Positions 40,830 through 50,877 are shown, numbered from the stretch's first letter. The stretch: DNA of 64,000 nucleotides from Haladaptatus cibarius D43 (GCF_000710615.1 NZ_JDTH01000001.1:496001-560000), one strand, 5' to 3'. The notes: generated from the sequence alone by a model not told the origin. Translations and numbers: made by a program.

Positions 40830-41621
40830 ATGCGCGCCTTTCGAGTTGCCTACGACGGCCGTCCGTTCTACGGATTTCAGCGCCAGCCGGATGTCCCGAC
40901 GATAGAGGACGCGATGTTCGACGCGCTCCGCGCCCTCGGCGTCGCCGACACCGTGCCGGAAGGGTACGCCGCCGCGGGAAGAACCGACGCCGGAGTTTCT
41001 GCACTCTCTCAGACTGTCGCGTTCGAGTGCCCCGACTGGCTCACCCCGTCGGCATTCAACAGCGAGTTACCCAAGTCGATTCGCGCGTGGGCCAGCGCGG
41101 AAGTCGTGCCGGAGTTTCACGCGACACACGACGCCTACTATCGAGAGTACATCTATCACTGCTACGCGCCGACGGCAAACCTCGCGCTGGCGAAAGATGC
41201 TTCGGGCCGACTCTCCGGCGAAAACGATTTCCACAACCTGACGCCGGACGAGGACGGCACCGTCCGCGACCTCGATATTCACGTCCTCCAAGACGGCGAC
41301 TACCTCGTGTTCACGCTTCGGGCGGGCGGCTTCGCTCGAAATCTGGTTCGCCGAGTCGTTTCGCTCGTCCACGGGATTGCCGTGGGAGACGCCCCGATGG
41401 AAAAAGTCGAGCGCGTCCTATCCGCGAAACCGTTGCAGGGGCCGGAAGGCGTTCCACCCGCGCCAGCACACCCACTGCTTCTCGCGGACGTGGGATACGA
41501 CTGCGAGTTCGAAATTGAAGAAGACGCCGCAGAAAGCGCGGAATCCGTGTTCCGCGATATGCGAATCGAACAGCGAACTCGGTCGCGGGTCGCCCGTGAG
41601 ATTACGAGCCATCTCGAATAG
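40830..41621 (+). CDS. truA: tRNA pseudouridine synthase A
   Basis: A 263-residue TruA, which converts uridines 38-40 of tRNA to pseudouridine. The catalytic Asp53 lies in AAGRTDAGVSALSQ. MRAFRVAYDGRPFYGFQRQP, YYREYIYHC, and FTLRAGGFARNLVRRVVSLV are further signatures. ATG 40830 is supported by homology; the upstream open frame mirrors the previous gene. The 157-bp gap before it suggests a separate leader. Confidence 0.95.
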   Translation: MRAFRVAYDGRPFYGFQRQPDVPTIEDAMFDALRALGVADTVPEGYAAAGRTDAGVSALSQTVAFECPDWLTPSAFNSELPKSIRAWASAEVVPEFHATHDAYYREYIYHCYAPTANLALAKDASGRLSGENDFHNLTPDEDGTVRDLDIHVLQDGDYLVFTLRAGGFARNLVRRVVSLVHGIAVGDAPMEKVERVLSAKPLQGPEGVPPAPAHPLLLADVGYDCEFEIEEDAAESAESVFRDMRIEQRTRSRVAREITSHLE

Positions 41622-41677
41622 TTTCAGCAGCGTCACAGATCGAATAGTTTTATAGTTGTCACCTGTAGCTAGCCGAT

Positions 41678-41908
41678 ATGGTAAACAGCGATTTGCTTCG
41701 AAACGTGGCCGTGAGCGTCGCCGCCGGAATACTGACTATCTCCTTCGGGCGCTGGCTCGGCGCGACGATTGCCGGAACCATCGACGGATTCGGAATCGTC
41801 GTCTTCGCGTTTTTCTACCTCGTTTCGCTCTTCGTCGGCGTTTACGTCATCGTCCGCGCGCTCGGCAATCTCGTCGAGGACATCGTCCGAGACGAGATTG
41901 CACAGTAA
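41678..41908 (+). CDS. Small two-helix membrane protein
   Basis: A 76-residue protein with two hydrophobic segments (about residues 10-30 and 36-60: GFGIVVFAFFYLVSLFVGVY) and an acidic C-terminus. Family unknown. It is followed by another small membrane protein of similar design (41991), so the two may work together. Confidence 0.65.
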   Translation: MVNSDLLRNVAVSVAAGILTISFGRWLGATIAGTIDGFGIVVFAFFYLVSLFVGVYVIVRALGNLVEDIVRDEIAQ

Positions 41909-41990
41909 ATCTCCACCTGCATCTCAACGGGAAGTTATCGGCGTTTCATCCTACCGAATCATTTTTCATTCTCAACTGAAATTTATCGAC

Positions 41991-42236
41991 ATGAGTCGAA
42001 ATACGAACGACACCGACTGGCTCTGGCAGGCGACGATGTACATTACCATCGGCGTGGTCATCATGACCATCGGGTCAGGAATCGCCAGCGCGGCCATCGT
42101 CGCCTTCGAAATTGCTGGTGCTATTCTCTCGCTGTTTATTATCGCCGGTTCGACGCTGGGCGGCGTCTATTTCATCCTACGCGGCCTCGCTCTGTTCCTC
42201 GGCGAAATCGCAGATGGAAAGCGAATCGGACCCTAA
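41991..42236 (+). CDS. Small two-helix membrane protein
   Basis: An 81-residue protein with two hydrophobic helices (about residues 18-42 and 45-70) and a Trp-containing polar start (RNTNDTDWLWQATMYI). Family unknown. Its stop overlaps the stop of the convergent M28 peptidase gene by 3 nt (CTAA at 42233-42236). Confidence 0.65.
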   Translation: MSRNTNDTDWLWQATMYITIGVVIMTIGSGIASAAIVAFEIAGAILSLFIIAGSTLGGVYFILRGLALFLGEIADGKRIGP

Positions 42237-43567
42237 TTCCACTTCTCGGGCCAGATTCCGGCGGCCCGCATCCCTTCCTCGAACTCGTTTTCGCGGAGGT
42301 TCTCCGTCAGACTCTCGGTGGTCGGTCGCGGAATCTCGTCGCGCGAGGCGACTTCCTGAATCAACAGCGCGGCCAGCATGGCGTGTTCGCGGAGATTTCT
42401 GTCGTCCACCTTGTCCCGCGTGTCTGCGTGGGTGTGGCCCCAGCCACGCCCACGCGAACCCGGCGCGCTGTGGTCTTGTTCGCTGTGCAGTTGGAGGGCC
42501 GGAACGCCCCGCATCAAAAATGGCCAGTGGTCGCTGAAGGGATGGACGTTGTCCTGCTGGTGAATGGGCTGGTTCGCCTGCTCGGAGACGGTTTCGACCA
42601 CGTCGCGCATCGTTTCGGAGTCGTGGAGATACGCCCGCATGTCGCGGAATCGACCCGCGCCGTCGATGTTGACCACCGCTTTCACGTTGTCGGTGTCGAG
42701 CGACCCGGCCAGTGCCTTGGCTCCGAGAAGGCCGATTTCCTCACAGCCGACCCCTGCAAGCCGAACCCGCGTGTCGAGGTTCGTCTCTGCGAGCAGGTGG
42801 GCCATCGCAACGACGACGGTGATACCACAGCCGTTGTCCAGTGCACCTTCGGCGATGTCGTGCGAATCGAGGTGTGCGACGACCACGATTTCCTCTTCGG
42901 TGTCCGGGCCGAGTTCCGCGATGGCGTTGTGGCTCGTTCCCGGTTCCGTGTCCGCATCGACAGTGAGTCTCGCGGTCGCGTTTTTGCCGGCGTATTCGGT
43001 CAACCACGCGCCGGTTTCCTTGCTCACGCCGACGCCGGGAATCGCGGTTTCGTTACCGAAGGTGAGCGACCCCGTGGGTGGCAGTTGTCCCGAAACGTGG
43101 TTGTGGAAGATGAATCCCTCCGCACCCGCGGCGGCGGCGTAGCCGAACTTCTCCATTCGATGGATGAACCGACTTCCCGCGGGCGTCGTCGTACTGGCGA
43201 CAGCGATTTTCCCGGCCACGTCCTTCTCGTCTATCTCGTCGGGCATCCCGTGGCCGACATCGACCAACTCGCCGCGAACGTCGCCAGCGGGCGAGTACGG
43301 CAGTGCGATGGTTTCGAACGAGCGTTCAACCGGGTCGGTGACGGCAAATCGTGCGGAACCCCGCGACCAGCAGTCCATGTCGAACGATTCGGTGTGGGCG
43401 TTTCGCGCCCCGGCGCGCTCGAACCCTTCGGTGACGAGTTCGGCGGCCCGTCTCTCGCCGGGATGGCCGCCCATCCGGTTTTCGAGTTCGGTCAGTTTCG
43501 TCAGAAATTGCCACGGATAGTCATCCTGCCACATTTCGGCGAGCGCTGTGTGTGCCTCGTCAGCCAT
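42233..43567 (-). CDS. M28 family zinc aminopeptidase
   Basis: A 444-residue metallopeptidase. Metal and catalytic positions are visible: VVVAHLDSHD (His and catalytic Asp), EGALDNGCG (bridging Asp), GCEEIGLLGA (general-base Glu and zinc Glu), VNIDGAGR (Asp) and HTHADTRDKVD (His). An inserted PA-like domain (about residues 85-200) precedes the catalytic core. No signal peptide is seen, so it is probably cytoplasmic, degrading peptides alongside the PepF gene that follows divergently. Confidence 0.93.
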   Translation of the reverse strand: MADEAHTALAEMWQDDYPWQFLTKLTELENRMGGHPGERRAAELVTEGFERAGARNAHTESFDMDCWSRGSARFAVTDPVERSFETIALPYSPAGDVRGELVDVGHGMPDEIDEKDVAGKIAVASTTTPAGSRFIHRMEKFGYAAAAGAEGFIFHNHVSGQLPPTGSLTFGNETAIPGVGVSKETGAWLTEYAGKNATARLTVDADTEPGTSHNAIAELGPDTEEEIVVVAHLDSHDIAEGALDNGCGITVVVAMAHLLAETNLDTRVRLAGVGCEEIGLLGAKALAGSLDTDNVKAVVNIDGAGRFRDMRAYLHDSETMRDVVETVSEQANQPIHQQDNVHPFSDHWPFLMRGVPALQLHSEQDHSAPGSRGRGWGHTHADTRDKVDDRNLREHAMLAALLIQEVASRDEIPRPTTESLTENLRENEFEEGMRAAGIWPEKWN

Positions 43568-43667
43568 ACTCTCACTGTGTCGGCATTCCCTAAATACCTC
43601 TGTCCGGCGGTAAAGTATCCTTCCGAAATCTCAACGTTTACAGGGTGGCTGTTCTTACCAGTATGGT

Positions 43668-45458
43668 ATGAGTTCTGTACCCGAACGAAGCGACATCGAT
43701 ACGCAGTACAAATGGGATTTGGAGAGCATCTACACGAGCGACGAAGAGTGGGAGGAAGCCTACGAAGAAGTCGAAGACAGGCTCTCCGACCTCGAAGCAT
43801 ACGAGGGACAAGCAACGGAAGACGGCGAGACTCTCCTTTCGGTGTTGGAACTCTCGGACGAACTCGGACGCGAAGTCGCAATGGTCGCGTCCTACGCACG
43901 AATGCGAAGCGACGAGGACACGTCAGACCAGCAGTATCAGGCACTGTCCACCCGTGCACAGTCGCTCGCCTCGCGCGCACAGAGTGCAGGCAGTTTCATC
44001 GAACCGGAAGTACAGTCTCTCGGCCGTGACGAACTCGACCGCATGATTGCGGAGACAGACGGCCTCGAACAGTACGACCACTATCTGGACGACGTGATGC
44101 GGATGAAAGAGCACACTCGCTCGGCCGAAATAGAGAACCTCCTCGCGGAGTTCGGCGAAGTCACCGGCGCGTCCGGCGAGATTTACAACATGCTCTCGAA
44201 TGCGGACATGGAGTTCCCGACGGTCGAAGACCCCGACGGAGACGCGGTCGAAATCACGCAGAGCAACTTCGTCAACCTGCTCAAAAACCCAGACCGCGAG
44301 TTCCGCCAGTCGGTGTACGAAGGCTACTTCGACGAATGGGCTGACGTGCGAAATTCGGTCGGCGCGGCCTACAAAAACAGCGCCAAGGCCGACGTGAAAT
44401 ACGCCCGTGCCCGAAACTACGACACCGCGCGAGAGGCGGCACTGGACGGGCCGAACGTCCCGCCGAAGGTGTACGACAACCTGTTGGAGACGGTGCGCGA
44501 CAACCTCGACAAACTCCACCGCCACGCTGAACTCAAACGCGAAAGCCTCGGCGTAGACGAACTCCAGATGTGGGACGTGTACATGCCGATGACCGAATCG
44601 GAGAGTCCCGACCTCGACTACGACCAAGCGGTCGAGTACGTCGTCGAGGCAGTCGGCGCGCTCGGCGAGGATTATCAGTCGAGAGTCGCAGCGGGTATCG
44701 AATCGCGCTGGATAGACGTGTACGAGTCACAGGACAAGCGAGCGGGAGCGTACAGCGGCGGCACCTACGACACCCAGCCGTTCATCCTGATGAACTATCA
44801 GGACGACATCTCATCGATGTACACCCTCGCGCACGAACTCGGCCACTCGCTCCACTCCCAACTGACGAGCGAGATACAGCCCTACGTGTACGGCGGCTAC
44901 GAAATCTTCGTCGCCGAGGTTGCCAGCACGGTCAACGAAGCGCTGCTGACCCATCACCTGCTCGAAACCGTAGACGACCCCGAGTTCCGTCTGCACGTCC
45001 TGAACGAGTATCTAGAGCGGTTCCGTTCGACGCTCTATCGCCAGACGCTCTTCGCAGACTTCGAGTACCAAGCCCATCAGGTCGTGGAAAACGGCGAGGC
45101 GCTCACGCCTGACCGACTGGACAGCATTTACGGCGACCTCAAACGCGAGTTCTACGAGCCAGCCGTCGTGGACGACCGAATCGAGCGCGAGTGGATGCGC
45201 ATCCCACACTTCTACCGCGCCTACTACGTCTACCAGTACAGTACAGGCATCAGCGCCGCCGTTGCGCTGGCCGACAAGATTCTGGACGAAGGCGAACCCG
45301 CCGCGGAACGCTACCTCGACTTCCTGAGCAGTGGGTCGCGGGAGTATCCACTCGAACTCCTCCGTGATGCGGGCGTCGATATGGCGTCACCCGAACCCAT
45401 CCAACGCGCGCTCGACGTGTACGATACGCATCTCGACGAGATGGAAGAGCTGATTTAG
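43668..45458 (+). CDS. pepF: Oligoendopeptidase F (M3 family)
   Basis: A 596-residue zinc endopeptidase that cuts peptides of about 7-17 residues. The zinc motif HELGH is at residues 389-393 (LAHELGHSLHS). Other M3 signatures are QYKWDLESIYTSDEEWEEAY, YEGYFDEWADVRNSVG, DTQPFILMNYQDDISSMYT, GGYEIFVAEVASTVNEALL and FYRAYYVYQYSTGISAA. It probably finishes peptides released by the PAN-proteasome system, whose ATPase is the next gene. A TATA-like TTTACA lies about 30 nt upstream of ATG 43668. Confidence 0.96.
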   Translation: MSSVPERSDIDTQYKWDLESIYTSDEEWEEAYEEVEDRLSDLEAYEGQATEDGETLLSVLELSDELGREVAMVASYARMRSDEDTSDQQYQALSTRAQSLASRAQSAGSFIEPEVQSLGRDELDRMIAETDGLEQYDHYLDDVMRMKEHTRSAEIENLLAEFGEVTGASGEIYNMLSNADMEFPTVEDPDGDAVEITQSNFVNLLKNPDREFRQSVYEGYFDEWADVRNSVGAAYKNSAKADVKYARARNYDTAREAALDGPNVPPKVYDNLLETVRDNLDKLHRHAELKRESLGVDELQMWDVYMPMTESESPDLDYDQAVEYVVEAVGALGEDYQSRVAAGIESRWIDVYESQDKRAGAYSGGTYDTQPFILMNYQDDISSMYTLAHELGHSLHSQLTSEIQPYVYGGYEIFVAEVASTVNEALLTHHLLETVDDPEFRLHVLNEYLERFRSTLYRQTLFADFEYQAHQVVENGEALTPDRLDSIYGDLKREFYEPAVVDDRIEREWMRIPHFYRAYYVYQYSTGISAAVALADKILDEGEPAAERYLDFLSSGSREYPLELLRDAGVDMASPEPIQRALDVYDTHLDEMEELI

Positions 45459-45648
45459 CTCGGAAAGTTTTCCAAACCAAGCTTTTCTCCTCGCTGACTT
45501 TCCACCGAAATAACTATTTTCGGATAGTATGAATGATTATATGCTCGAATTAAATGGCAGAGCTGCAAAAATAACGCAAAACTGCCCGAACACGCGCGAC
45601 CATTTCGAACGTTCACAAATCTTGCGGATAGCCCGCGACCCAAAGGCA

Positions 45649-45656
45649 CTTTTAAT
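45649..45656 (+). promoter_or_regulatory. TATA-like element for pan
   Basis: CTTTTAAT centred 29-30 nt before ATG 45682, in an A/T-rich 223-bp gap; leaderless promoter. Confidence 0.55.
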
Positions 45657-45681
45657 GTGGCGACATACGAACGAATAACAA

Positions 45682-46905
45682 ATGTCGCGCAGTCCATCTG
45701 TCCCTGATAGACCAACACTCGAACTTGACCCGGAGATGTCCGACGAGGAGCGTCTTGCGGCGCTTCAAGAACATTTCACGGACATCGTGAAGGTCAACGA
45801 AAAACTGCGCGAGCGTGTCGAAAACGCCGGTGACCGTCGTGAAGACCTCGCCGGCGAAGTTGACCGACTCCAGCGTGAAAACGAGACGCTGAAGACGACT
45901 TCGCTGTACGTCGCCACGGTCGAGGACGTGACCGACGACGGCGTCATCATCAAACAACACGGCAACAATCAAGAGGTGCTGACCGACGTTGCAGTGCAGT
46001 TGCGAGAAGACATCGAAGCGGGCGACCGAGTCGCAGTCAACGACTCGTTCACCATCGAGCGACTGCTCGATTCGGAGACGGACGCGCGAGCGCAAGCGAT
46101 GGAAGTGGACGCATCGCCGGAAGTGAGCTACGAGGACATCGGCGGCATCGAAGAACAGGTTCGGGAAGTCCGCGAAGCGGTCGAAGAACCGCTCGTCAAC
46201 CCCGAGCAGTTCGAAGCCGCGGGTATCGAACCACCGAGCGGCGTCCTTCTCCACGGGCCACCGGGAACCGGGAAGACGATGCTGGCGAAAGCAGTCGCCA
46301 ATCAGACCGACGCGACCTTCATCAAGATGGCCGGGTCGGAACTAGTCCAGAAATTCATCGGTGAAGGTGCGAAACTCGTCCGCGACCTGTTCTCGCTTGC
46401 ATCGGAGCGCGAACCGGCAGTCATCTTCATCGACGAAATCGACGCCGTCGCGTCGAAGCGCACCGACTCGAAAACGTCGGGCGACGCCGAAGTTCAGCGG
46501 ACGATGATGCAGTTGCTCTCGGAGATGGACGGCTTCGAAGACCGCGGCGAAATTCGCATCATCGCGGCCACCAACCGCTTCGACATGCTCGACAACGCAA
46601 TCCTTCGCCCGGGTCGCTTCGACCGCCTCATCGAAGTGCCGAACCCGGACGACGAGGGTCGCCGCCGCGTCCTCGAAATCCACACTCGGGATATGAATCT
46701 CTCGGACGACGTGGACTTCGACCACCTCGCCGAGGCGACCGAGGGATTCAGCGGTGCCGAAATCGAGAGCTTGACGACCGAATCCGGGATGTTCGCCATC
46801 CGCGACGGCCGCACCGAAGTCACCATGGACGACTTCACAGGTGCCTTGAAGAAAATCGAGGCCGGCGACGACACCGCGGTTCCGAACCTGCGGTACGCGT
46901 ATTAA
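45682..46905 (+). CDS. pan: Proteasome-activating nucleotidase (PAN AAA ATPase)
   Basis: A 407-residue AAA unfoldase that feeds the 20S proteasome. An N-terminal coiled coil (about residues 25-65) precedes an OB domain ([20 protein letters not shown]) and the AAA module: Walker A GPPGTGKT (192-199), Walker B VIFIDEID, sensor IIAATNR and arginine-finger [12 protein letters not shown]. The C-terminal residues RYAY contain the HbYX-type hydrophobic-Tyr-X end (YAY) that docks into the proteasome and opens its gate. Haloarchaea commonly have two PANs; which one this is cannot be told here. Confidence 0.97.
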   Translation: MSRSPSVPDRPTLELDPEMSDEERLAALQEHFTDIVKVNEKLRERVENAGDRREDLAGEVDRLQRENETLKTTSLYVATVEDVTDDGVIIKQHGNNQEVLTDVAVQLREDIEAGDRVAVNDSFTIERLLDSETDARAQAMEVDASPEVSYEDIGGIEEQVREVREAVEEPLVNPEQFEAAGIEPPSGVLLHGPPGTGKTMLAKAVANQTDATFIKMAGSELVQKFIGEGAKLVRDLFSLASEREPAVIFIDEIDAVASKRTDSKTSGDAEVQRTMMQLLSEMDGFEDRGEIRIIAATNRFDMLDNAILRPGRFDRLIEVPNPDDEGRRRVLEIHTRDMNLSDDVDFDHLAEATEGFSGAEIESLTTESGMFAIRDGRTEVTMDDFTGALKKIEAGDDTAVPNLRYAY

Positions 46906-47376
46906 AACCCACTTTTTCCTGCGTTCGCGCGACTTCGTCGCGCTCTCTGGCAAAACCTGGACTAAAAGCACTCCTCACCCCCTCAGTCGCGTCTTCGACG
47001 CTCCTTCGAGGGATTCGTCGGCCCGCTCACTCGTCACTACGCTCCTCGTTCGCGGAGAAGTTCCTGGCCGCTAGCGGTTGTGTAGTTCGCTGGCTTTCGT
47101 GGTTTGTTCGGATTGTTGATTCCCGTGGTTCGTGTCGATAGCTGTCTTCCGCCGGTTGGTCGGCCTGCCGACTTTTGGTTTCAAGTTGATTGTCAACCAG
47201 TCGTATCGGCATCAGGGGTTGCGGTATTGGCCCTAGCGACTGCAAACGTGAAATCGGAAATCCAACCCAGTAGGCGGTACCTGAAACTATCAAATCCAAA
47301 ACGAACACTAACAGAATCTCATTTCTAACGCGACGACAAGGATGCCTTTTTTACGTCCGACGATGCCGACTCTCGT
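46906..47376 (+). other. Intergenic region between pan and pgi, no gene seen
   Basis: 471 bp. A T run (ACTTTTTCC at 46911-46919) directly after the pan stop is a plausible archaeal terminator, and a 7-bp hairpin GCGCGAC-TTC-GTCGCGC follows at about 46927. The open frames on either strand (for example minus 47027-47308) have no plausible protein. The pgi promoter lies at the right end. Confidence 0.5.
47346..47354 (+). promoter_or_regulatory. TATA-like element for pgi
   Basis: CTTTTTTAC centred 27 nt upstream of ATG 47377; leaderless promoter. Confidence 0.5.
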
Positions 47377-48669
47377 ATGCGAGTTGACCTCGGCAACGCT
47401 CTCGACACCGTTGCCTCGCCGGGCATCCCACGGGACGCACTCGACCGATTGGACGAGTGCGTCGCCGACGCCCACGAGCGAATCGAAACCGGGCGCGAAA
47501 ACCACGAACATGGTTACGAAGCACTGAACCTACCACAGACGACCGACACCGACGAGATTCGAACCGCGGTCGAATCCTTCGCGGAGGCCGAAACCGTTCT
47601 CACGGTCGGCATCGGCGGAAGCGCGCTCGGCGCGGCTACGCTGGCCCACGGACTCGAATCCGACGTAGACGCCTACTTCCTCGACAACGTTGACCCGGAA
47701 CACGTCTCTGCTCTGCTGGACAGCATCTCGTTCTCCGATACTGCTGTCAACGTCGTCTCTCGCTCCGGCACGACCGCGGAAACACTGGCGAATTTCCTCG
47801 TCGTCCGCGACGCGATGGAATCTGCGGGCGTGGATTGGACGGAGCAAACATTCGTCACAACGGGCGAGGAGGGCAACCTGCGGAATCTCGCGGAGCGCCA
47901 CGACCTGCCCGCGCTCGACGTTCCTGATGGCGTTCCGGGTCGATTTTCGGTGCTCTCGACGGTCGGATTGGCTTGCGCCGCGATTCAGGGCCACGACATC
48001 GACGCCGTGCTTTCGGGTGCGGAGGCGGAGGCGAACCGCCTGTCGGGGTCGCTGTTCGACTCGCCAGCCTACGCTTACGGAACCGCGTGCTACGCACTGG
48101 ACGAACGCGGCGCAGGAATCAACGCGATGATGCCCTACGCAGAATCGCTGGAAACCTTCGCCGAGTGGTACGCTCAACTGTGGGCCGAGAGCCTCGGCAA
48201 GGACGGACTGGGCCAGACTCCGGCTCGGGCACTCGGCGCGACCGACCAGCACTCACAACTCCAACTGTACCGCGCTGGCCCCCGGGACAAGATGGTCACC
48301 TTTGTTCGCCCGACGGAGCGCGAGGATTGGTCGATTCCGGAAACCGACCTGCCCGGATTGGAATACCTCGGTGGACGGAGCCTCGGAACCTTGTTGGACG
48401 CCGAGTTCGAAGCCACTGAGGCGAGTCTCGCGGAATCGGGCCAGCCCTCGGTGCGAGTCGAAATCGACCGCGTGGACGAGTACGGACTCGGCGAACTGCT
48501 CTACTGTCTGGAGGCGTCCTGTGTCCTTGCGGGCGAACTCTACAGCGTTGAAACGTTCATCCAACCCGCAGTTGAGTGGGGCAAGCGTGCCGCCCGTGGC
48601 CTGCTCGGCGGCGGCGATTTCGACGAAGCGGATTCGGTCGCTGACAAGTCCACGTTCGTGATAGAATAG
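47377..48669 (+). CDS. pgi: Glucose-6-phosphate isomerase
   Basis: A 430-residue PGI with two SIS domains, interconverting glucose 6-phosphate and fructose 6-phosphate. Substrate-binding motifs are VLTVGIGGSALGAATLAHGL, VVSRSGTTAETLANFLVVRD, TTGEEGNLRNLAERH, GVPGRFSVLSTVGL and the C-terminal QPAVEWGKRAARGLL containing the catalytic Lys. This is the bacterial-type enzyme used by haloarchaea, not the cupin PGI of other Euryarchaeota. Monocistronic by layout. Confidence 0.96.
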   Translation: MRVDLGNALDTVASPGIPRDALDRLDECVADAHERIETGRENHEHGYEALNLPQTTDTDEIRTAVESFAEAETVLTVGIGGSALGAATLAHGLESDVDAYFLDNVDPEHVSALLDSISFSDTAVNVVSRSGTTAETLANFLVVRDAMESAGVDWTEQTFVTTGEEGNLRNLAERHDLPALDVPDGVPGRFSVLSTVGLACAAIQGHDIDAVLSGAEAEANRLSGSLFDSPAYAYGTACYALDERGAGINAMMPYAESLETFAEWYAQLWAESLGKDGLGQTPARALGATDQHSQLQLYRAGPRDKMVTFVRPTEREDWSIPETDLPGLEYLGGRSLGTLLDAEFEATEASLAESGQPSVRVEIDRVDEYGLGELLYCLEASCVLAGELYSVETFIQPAVEWGKRAARGLLGGGDFDEADSVADKSTFVIE

Positions 48670-48751
48670 TCGCTGTTCACAAAGCATTTACCGACCTGCG
48701 GGAAGTAATCATACGTCCTTCGCGTCACCCCCTGAATGACGCCCTTTCAGT

Positions 48752-49558
48752 ATGATGAGTCACAACTACGCCTCGGCAGTCCTCACGGCCCTCGTCGTGA
48801 TTTCGCTTTTCAGCGGCGCGACGGCCGCGACCAGTGTAACCCACTCGCTTGCCGACCGCTCGATGGAAGCGACATCCGACGTTCCGTTCGACCACAGCAA
48901 AATCGAAGCGAACAACAGTTCCGTTTCGCTGGACGGCGGCGGCGACCGCTTTGCCTTCGACACTGCCGCAAATCAGACCGTTCGCGGTCAGACGACCTTC
49001 GAGCCCGGAACCGAACTCCTCGTTCAAATCCACGCCAGAGGACAGTTCTTCAAGACACAAACGGTCGCGGTACAGTCCGACGGGTCGTTCACCGGACTGT
49101 TCGATTTCACCGGCTACGAACCCGGTGTCGAGTTCGGAGTCGTCGTCGCCGCCGCGGCGGAGCGCAACGCAACGGAACCGACACCGCTCGCCGTCTCCGA
49201 TGGCGTCCTTCGAGAAGGGCCAGCGTCGGCGACGACCACGGGGACGCTGTCAACGATGCTAGAAACGACGAAAACGACGGCGGTGGACGACGCCGGGGCA
49301 AAAACGGAATCCGACACCGGAACGGAGGTCACAACCGAATCCGACACTCGAACTGAAGCGGCGACCGAGACGGAAACCGAAACTGAAGCTGCGATGGAAA
49401 TGGAATCCGAAACCCAAACGAGCACCTCGGCGGACGGTGTGGAAGCGACTTCCGAAACGACAGCGCAATCGAGCGACAGCGGCGGTCAACCCGGCTTCGG
49501 ACTGTTCGTCGCACTCGCCGCACTCGCCGGAATCGTAGTTTTTTCTCGGCGATACTGA
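48752..49558 (+). CDS. PGF-CTERM-anchored surface protein with BGTF-like domain
   Basis: A 268-residue exported protein. A signal peptide occupies residues 1-25 (YASAVLTALVVISLFSGATA). The core domain (VSLDGGGDRFAFDTAANQTV, RGQTTFEPGTELLVQI, GSFTGLFDFTGYEPG) resembles the BGTF surface domain. A Thr/Glu-rich linker (about residues 165-245) follows, then the tripartite sorting signal QPGFGLFVALAALAGIVVFS with a basic end (RRY). The PGF-CTERM tail is cut by archaeosortase A and replaced by a lipid anchor. A structural surface role is likely. Confidence 0.88.
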   Translation: MMSHNYASAVLTALVVISLFSGATAATSVTHSLADRSMEATSDVPFDHSKIEANNSSVSLDGGGDRFAFDTAANQTVRGQTTFEPGTELLVQIHARGQFFKTQTVAVQSDGSFTGLFDFTGYEPGVEFGVVVAAAAERNATEPTPLAVSDGVLREGPASATTTGTLSTMLETTKTTAVDDAGAKTESDTGTEVTTESDTRTEAATETETETEAAMEMESETQTSTSADGVEATSETTAQSSDSGGQPGFGLFVALAALAGIVVFSRRY

Positions 49559-49604
49559 CTCTCAGGTCGTAGCACCTTTAGTTCCGCAGTCCCTTTCCGC
49601 GCAT

Positions 49605-50378
49605 ATGGAAGACGGTACAGCGACAGGTGTCGGCGGTGATTCTTCGAGCCACACTTCGCCCGTCCAGATGGTGCTTGCAGTTTTCATCGGAACTGTTGTC
49701 GGACTCTCGGGGTTGGCCGCAATCTCGTTGTGGGCGACGGCGTTCATTCTCGTTCTCGGCCCGAACACTATCGGGCCGATGGAAGAACTCGCCGTTTCCA
49801 CGCTCTCGCTTGGCCTCGGGACGGGAACGGTCGCAGCACTGTTCATGGCTGGTCGCGGCTACGGACTCTCGCATCTCGACTTTAAACTGCCCGACGTCAG
49901 TGGCTTCGTTTATGTCATCGTCGGAACTATCGCCCTGTTAGCTCTGCAAATCGTCGCCGGTATCGTGATGACGCAGTTCGGTATCAGCACTGCAGAGCAC
50001 AGCATCCAACAGCAGGCTAGCCAAGGCAATCCCGAAATTCTTCTCCTTCTGATTCCCGCAGCGTTGCTCATTATCGGTCCCGGCGAAGAACTGCTGTATC
50101 GAAACATCATCCAGAAATCGCTGTACGACACGTTTTCGAAACGCAATGCGGTCGTCATCGCCAGCGTGATTTTTGCGCTCGCACACATTCCGGCCTACGC
50201 GATGGGTTCGACACTGATGGGAACGGCGGCGACGCTCGTCATCATCTTCCTCCTCGCGTTACTTCTCGGTACTATCTACCTCAAAACAGGGAACGTCACG
50301 GTTCCAGCGCTCATTCACGGTTCGTACGACGCAGTTCTGTTCGGCTTGATGTATCTCCAGATAACTGGTCAGTTGTAA
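49605..50378 (+). CDS. CPBP family intramembrane glutamic endopeptidase
   Basis: A 257-residue protein with about six to eight membrane helices. The CPBP (Abi/Rce1-like) motifs are present: the paired Glu in PGEELLYRNIIQ, the FALAHIP motif (VIFALAHIPAYAMG) and NVTVPALIHGSYDAVLF with the final His. Such enzymes cleave CAAX-type or regulatory peptides in the membrane; the substrate here is unknown. A CTTTAG element about 27 nt before ATG 49605 may be its promoter. The gene is tandem with the PGF-CTERM protein. Confidence 0.92.
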   Translation: MEDGTATGVGGDSSSHTSPVQMVLAVFIGTVVGLSGLAAISLWATAFILVLGPNTIGPMEELAVSTLSLGLGTGTVAALFMAGRGYGLSHLDFKLPDVSGFVYVIVGTIALLALQIVAGIVMTQFGISTAEHSIQQQASQGNPEILLLLIPAALLIIGPGEELLYRNIIQKSLYDTFSKRNAVVIASVIFALAHIPAYAMGSTLMGTAATLVIIFLLALLLGTIYLKTGNVTVPALIHGSYDAVLFGLMYLQITGQL

Positions 50379-50418
50379 TCGCGTCGAAATCGCTGTCAGT
50401 TAAATGCGTTGGAACGGA

Positions 50419-50877
50419 TTATGACGGATTCTTTCGGGACAGCGGACTGCCACAGATTGGACAGCGGTCTTTGTCCTCGTCGAACTCCCGACCACAGCCG
50501 GAACACTGGAACGACCAATTTCGCTGCTCTTCGATGCCGTCTTGGGCGATGACATCGACAGCAACGTCCAGCCGGTTAGCGACGTTCTGCATCGCGTAAT
50601 CGTCGGTAACGAGCGTGCCGTCGAGTTCGAACGTGGCCGCGATGAGTCGAATGTCGGTCATCGAGAGGACGTCCAAATCGCCCGTTTCGCTCGCGGCTCG
50701 GCGCACTTTTTCGACCGCGTCGTCGCGGGGCAGGTGGATGTGCATCCCCGACCCTTCCATGGCGTCGAATCGGAAGGCGTGTTCTCCCTCCAACTCCTCT
50801 TGTACCATCGGAATGGACGCTGTCTGTTCGGTCGTGTGATACTCGTTGATAAAAGCTGAGGCGTCTAGAACGTACAT
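50419..50877 (-). CDS. nob1: Ribosome maturation endonuclease Nob1 (PIN + zinc ribbon)
   Basis: A 152-residue archaeal Nob1, which cleaves the 3' end of 16S rRNA. The PIN domain covers residues 1-110 with acidic positions in [10 protein letters not shown] (Asp5), LSMTDIRLIA and GTLVTDDYAM. The zinc ribbon is CSGCGREF...CPICGSPL. Its start codon overlaps the stop of the PRC-barrel gene by one base (TAATG), so the two are coupled, as in other haloarchaea. Confidence 0.95.
   Translation of the reverse strand: MYVLDASAFINEYHTTEQTASIPMVQEELEGEHAFRFDAMEGSGMHIHLPRDDAVEKVRRAASETGDLDVLSMTDIRLIAATFELDGTLVTDDYAMQNVANRLDVAVDVIAQDGIEEQRNWSFQCSGCGREFDEDKDRCPICGSPLSRKNPS

Noticed and set aside
47027-47308. 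Minus-strand frame between pan and pgi
   Set aside because: No protein-like composition; the gap has terminator and promoter features only.
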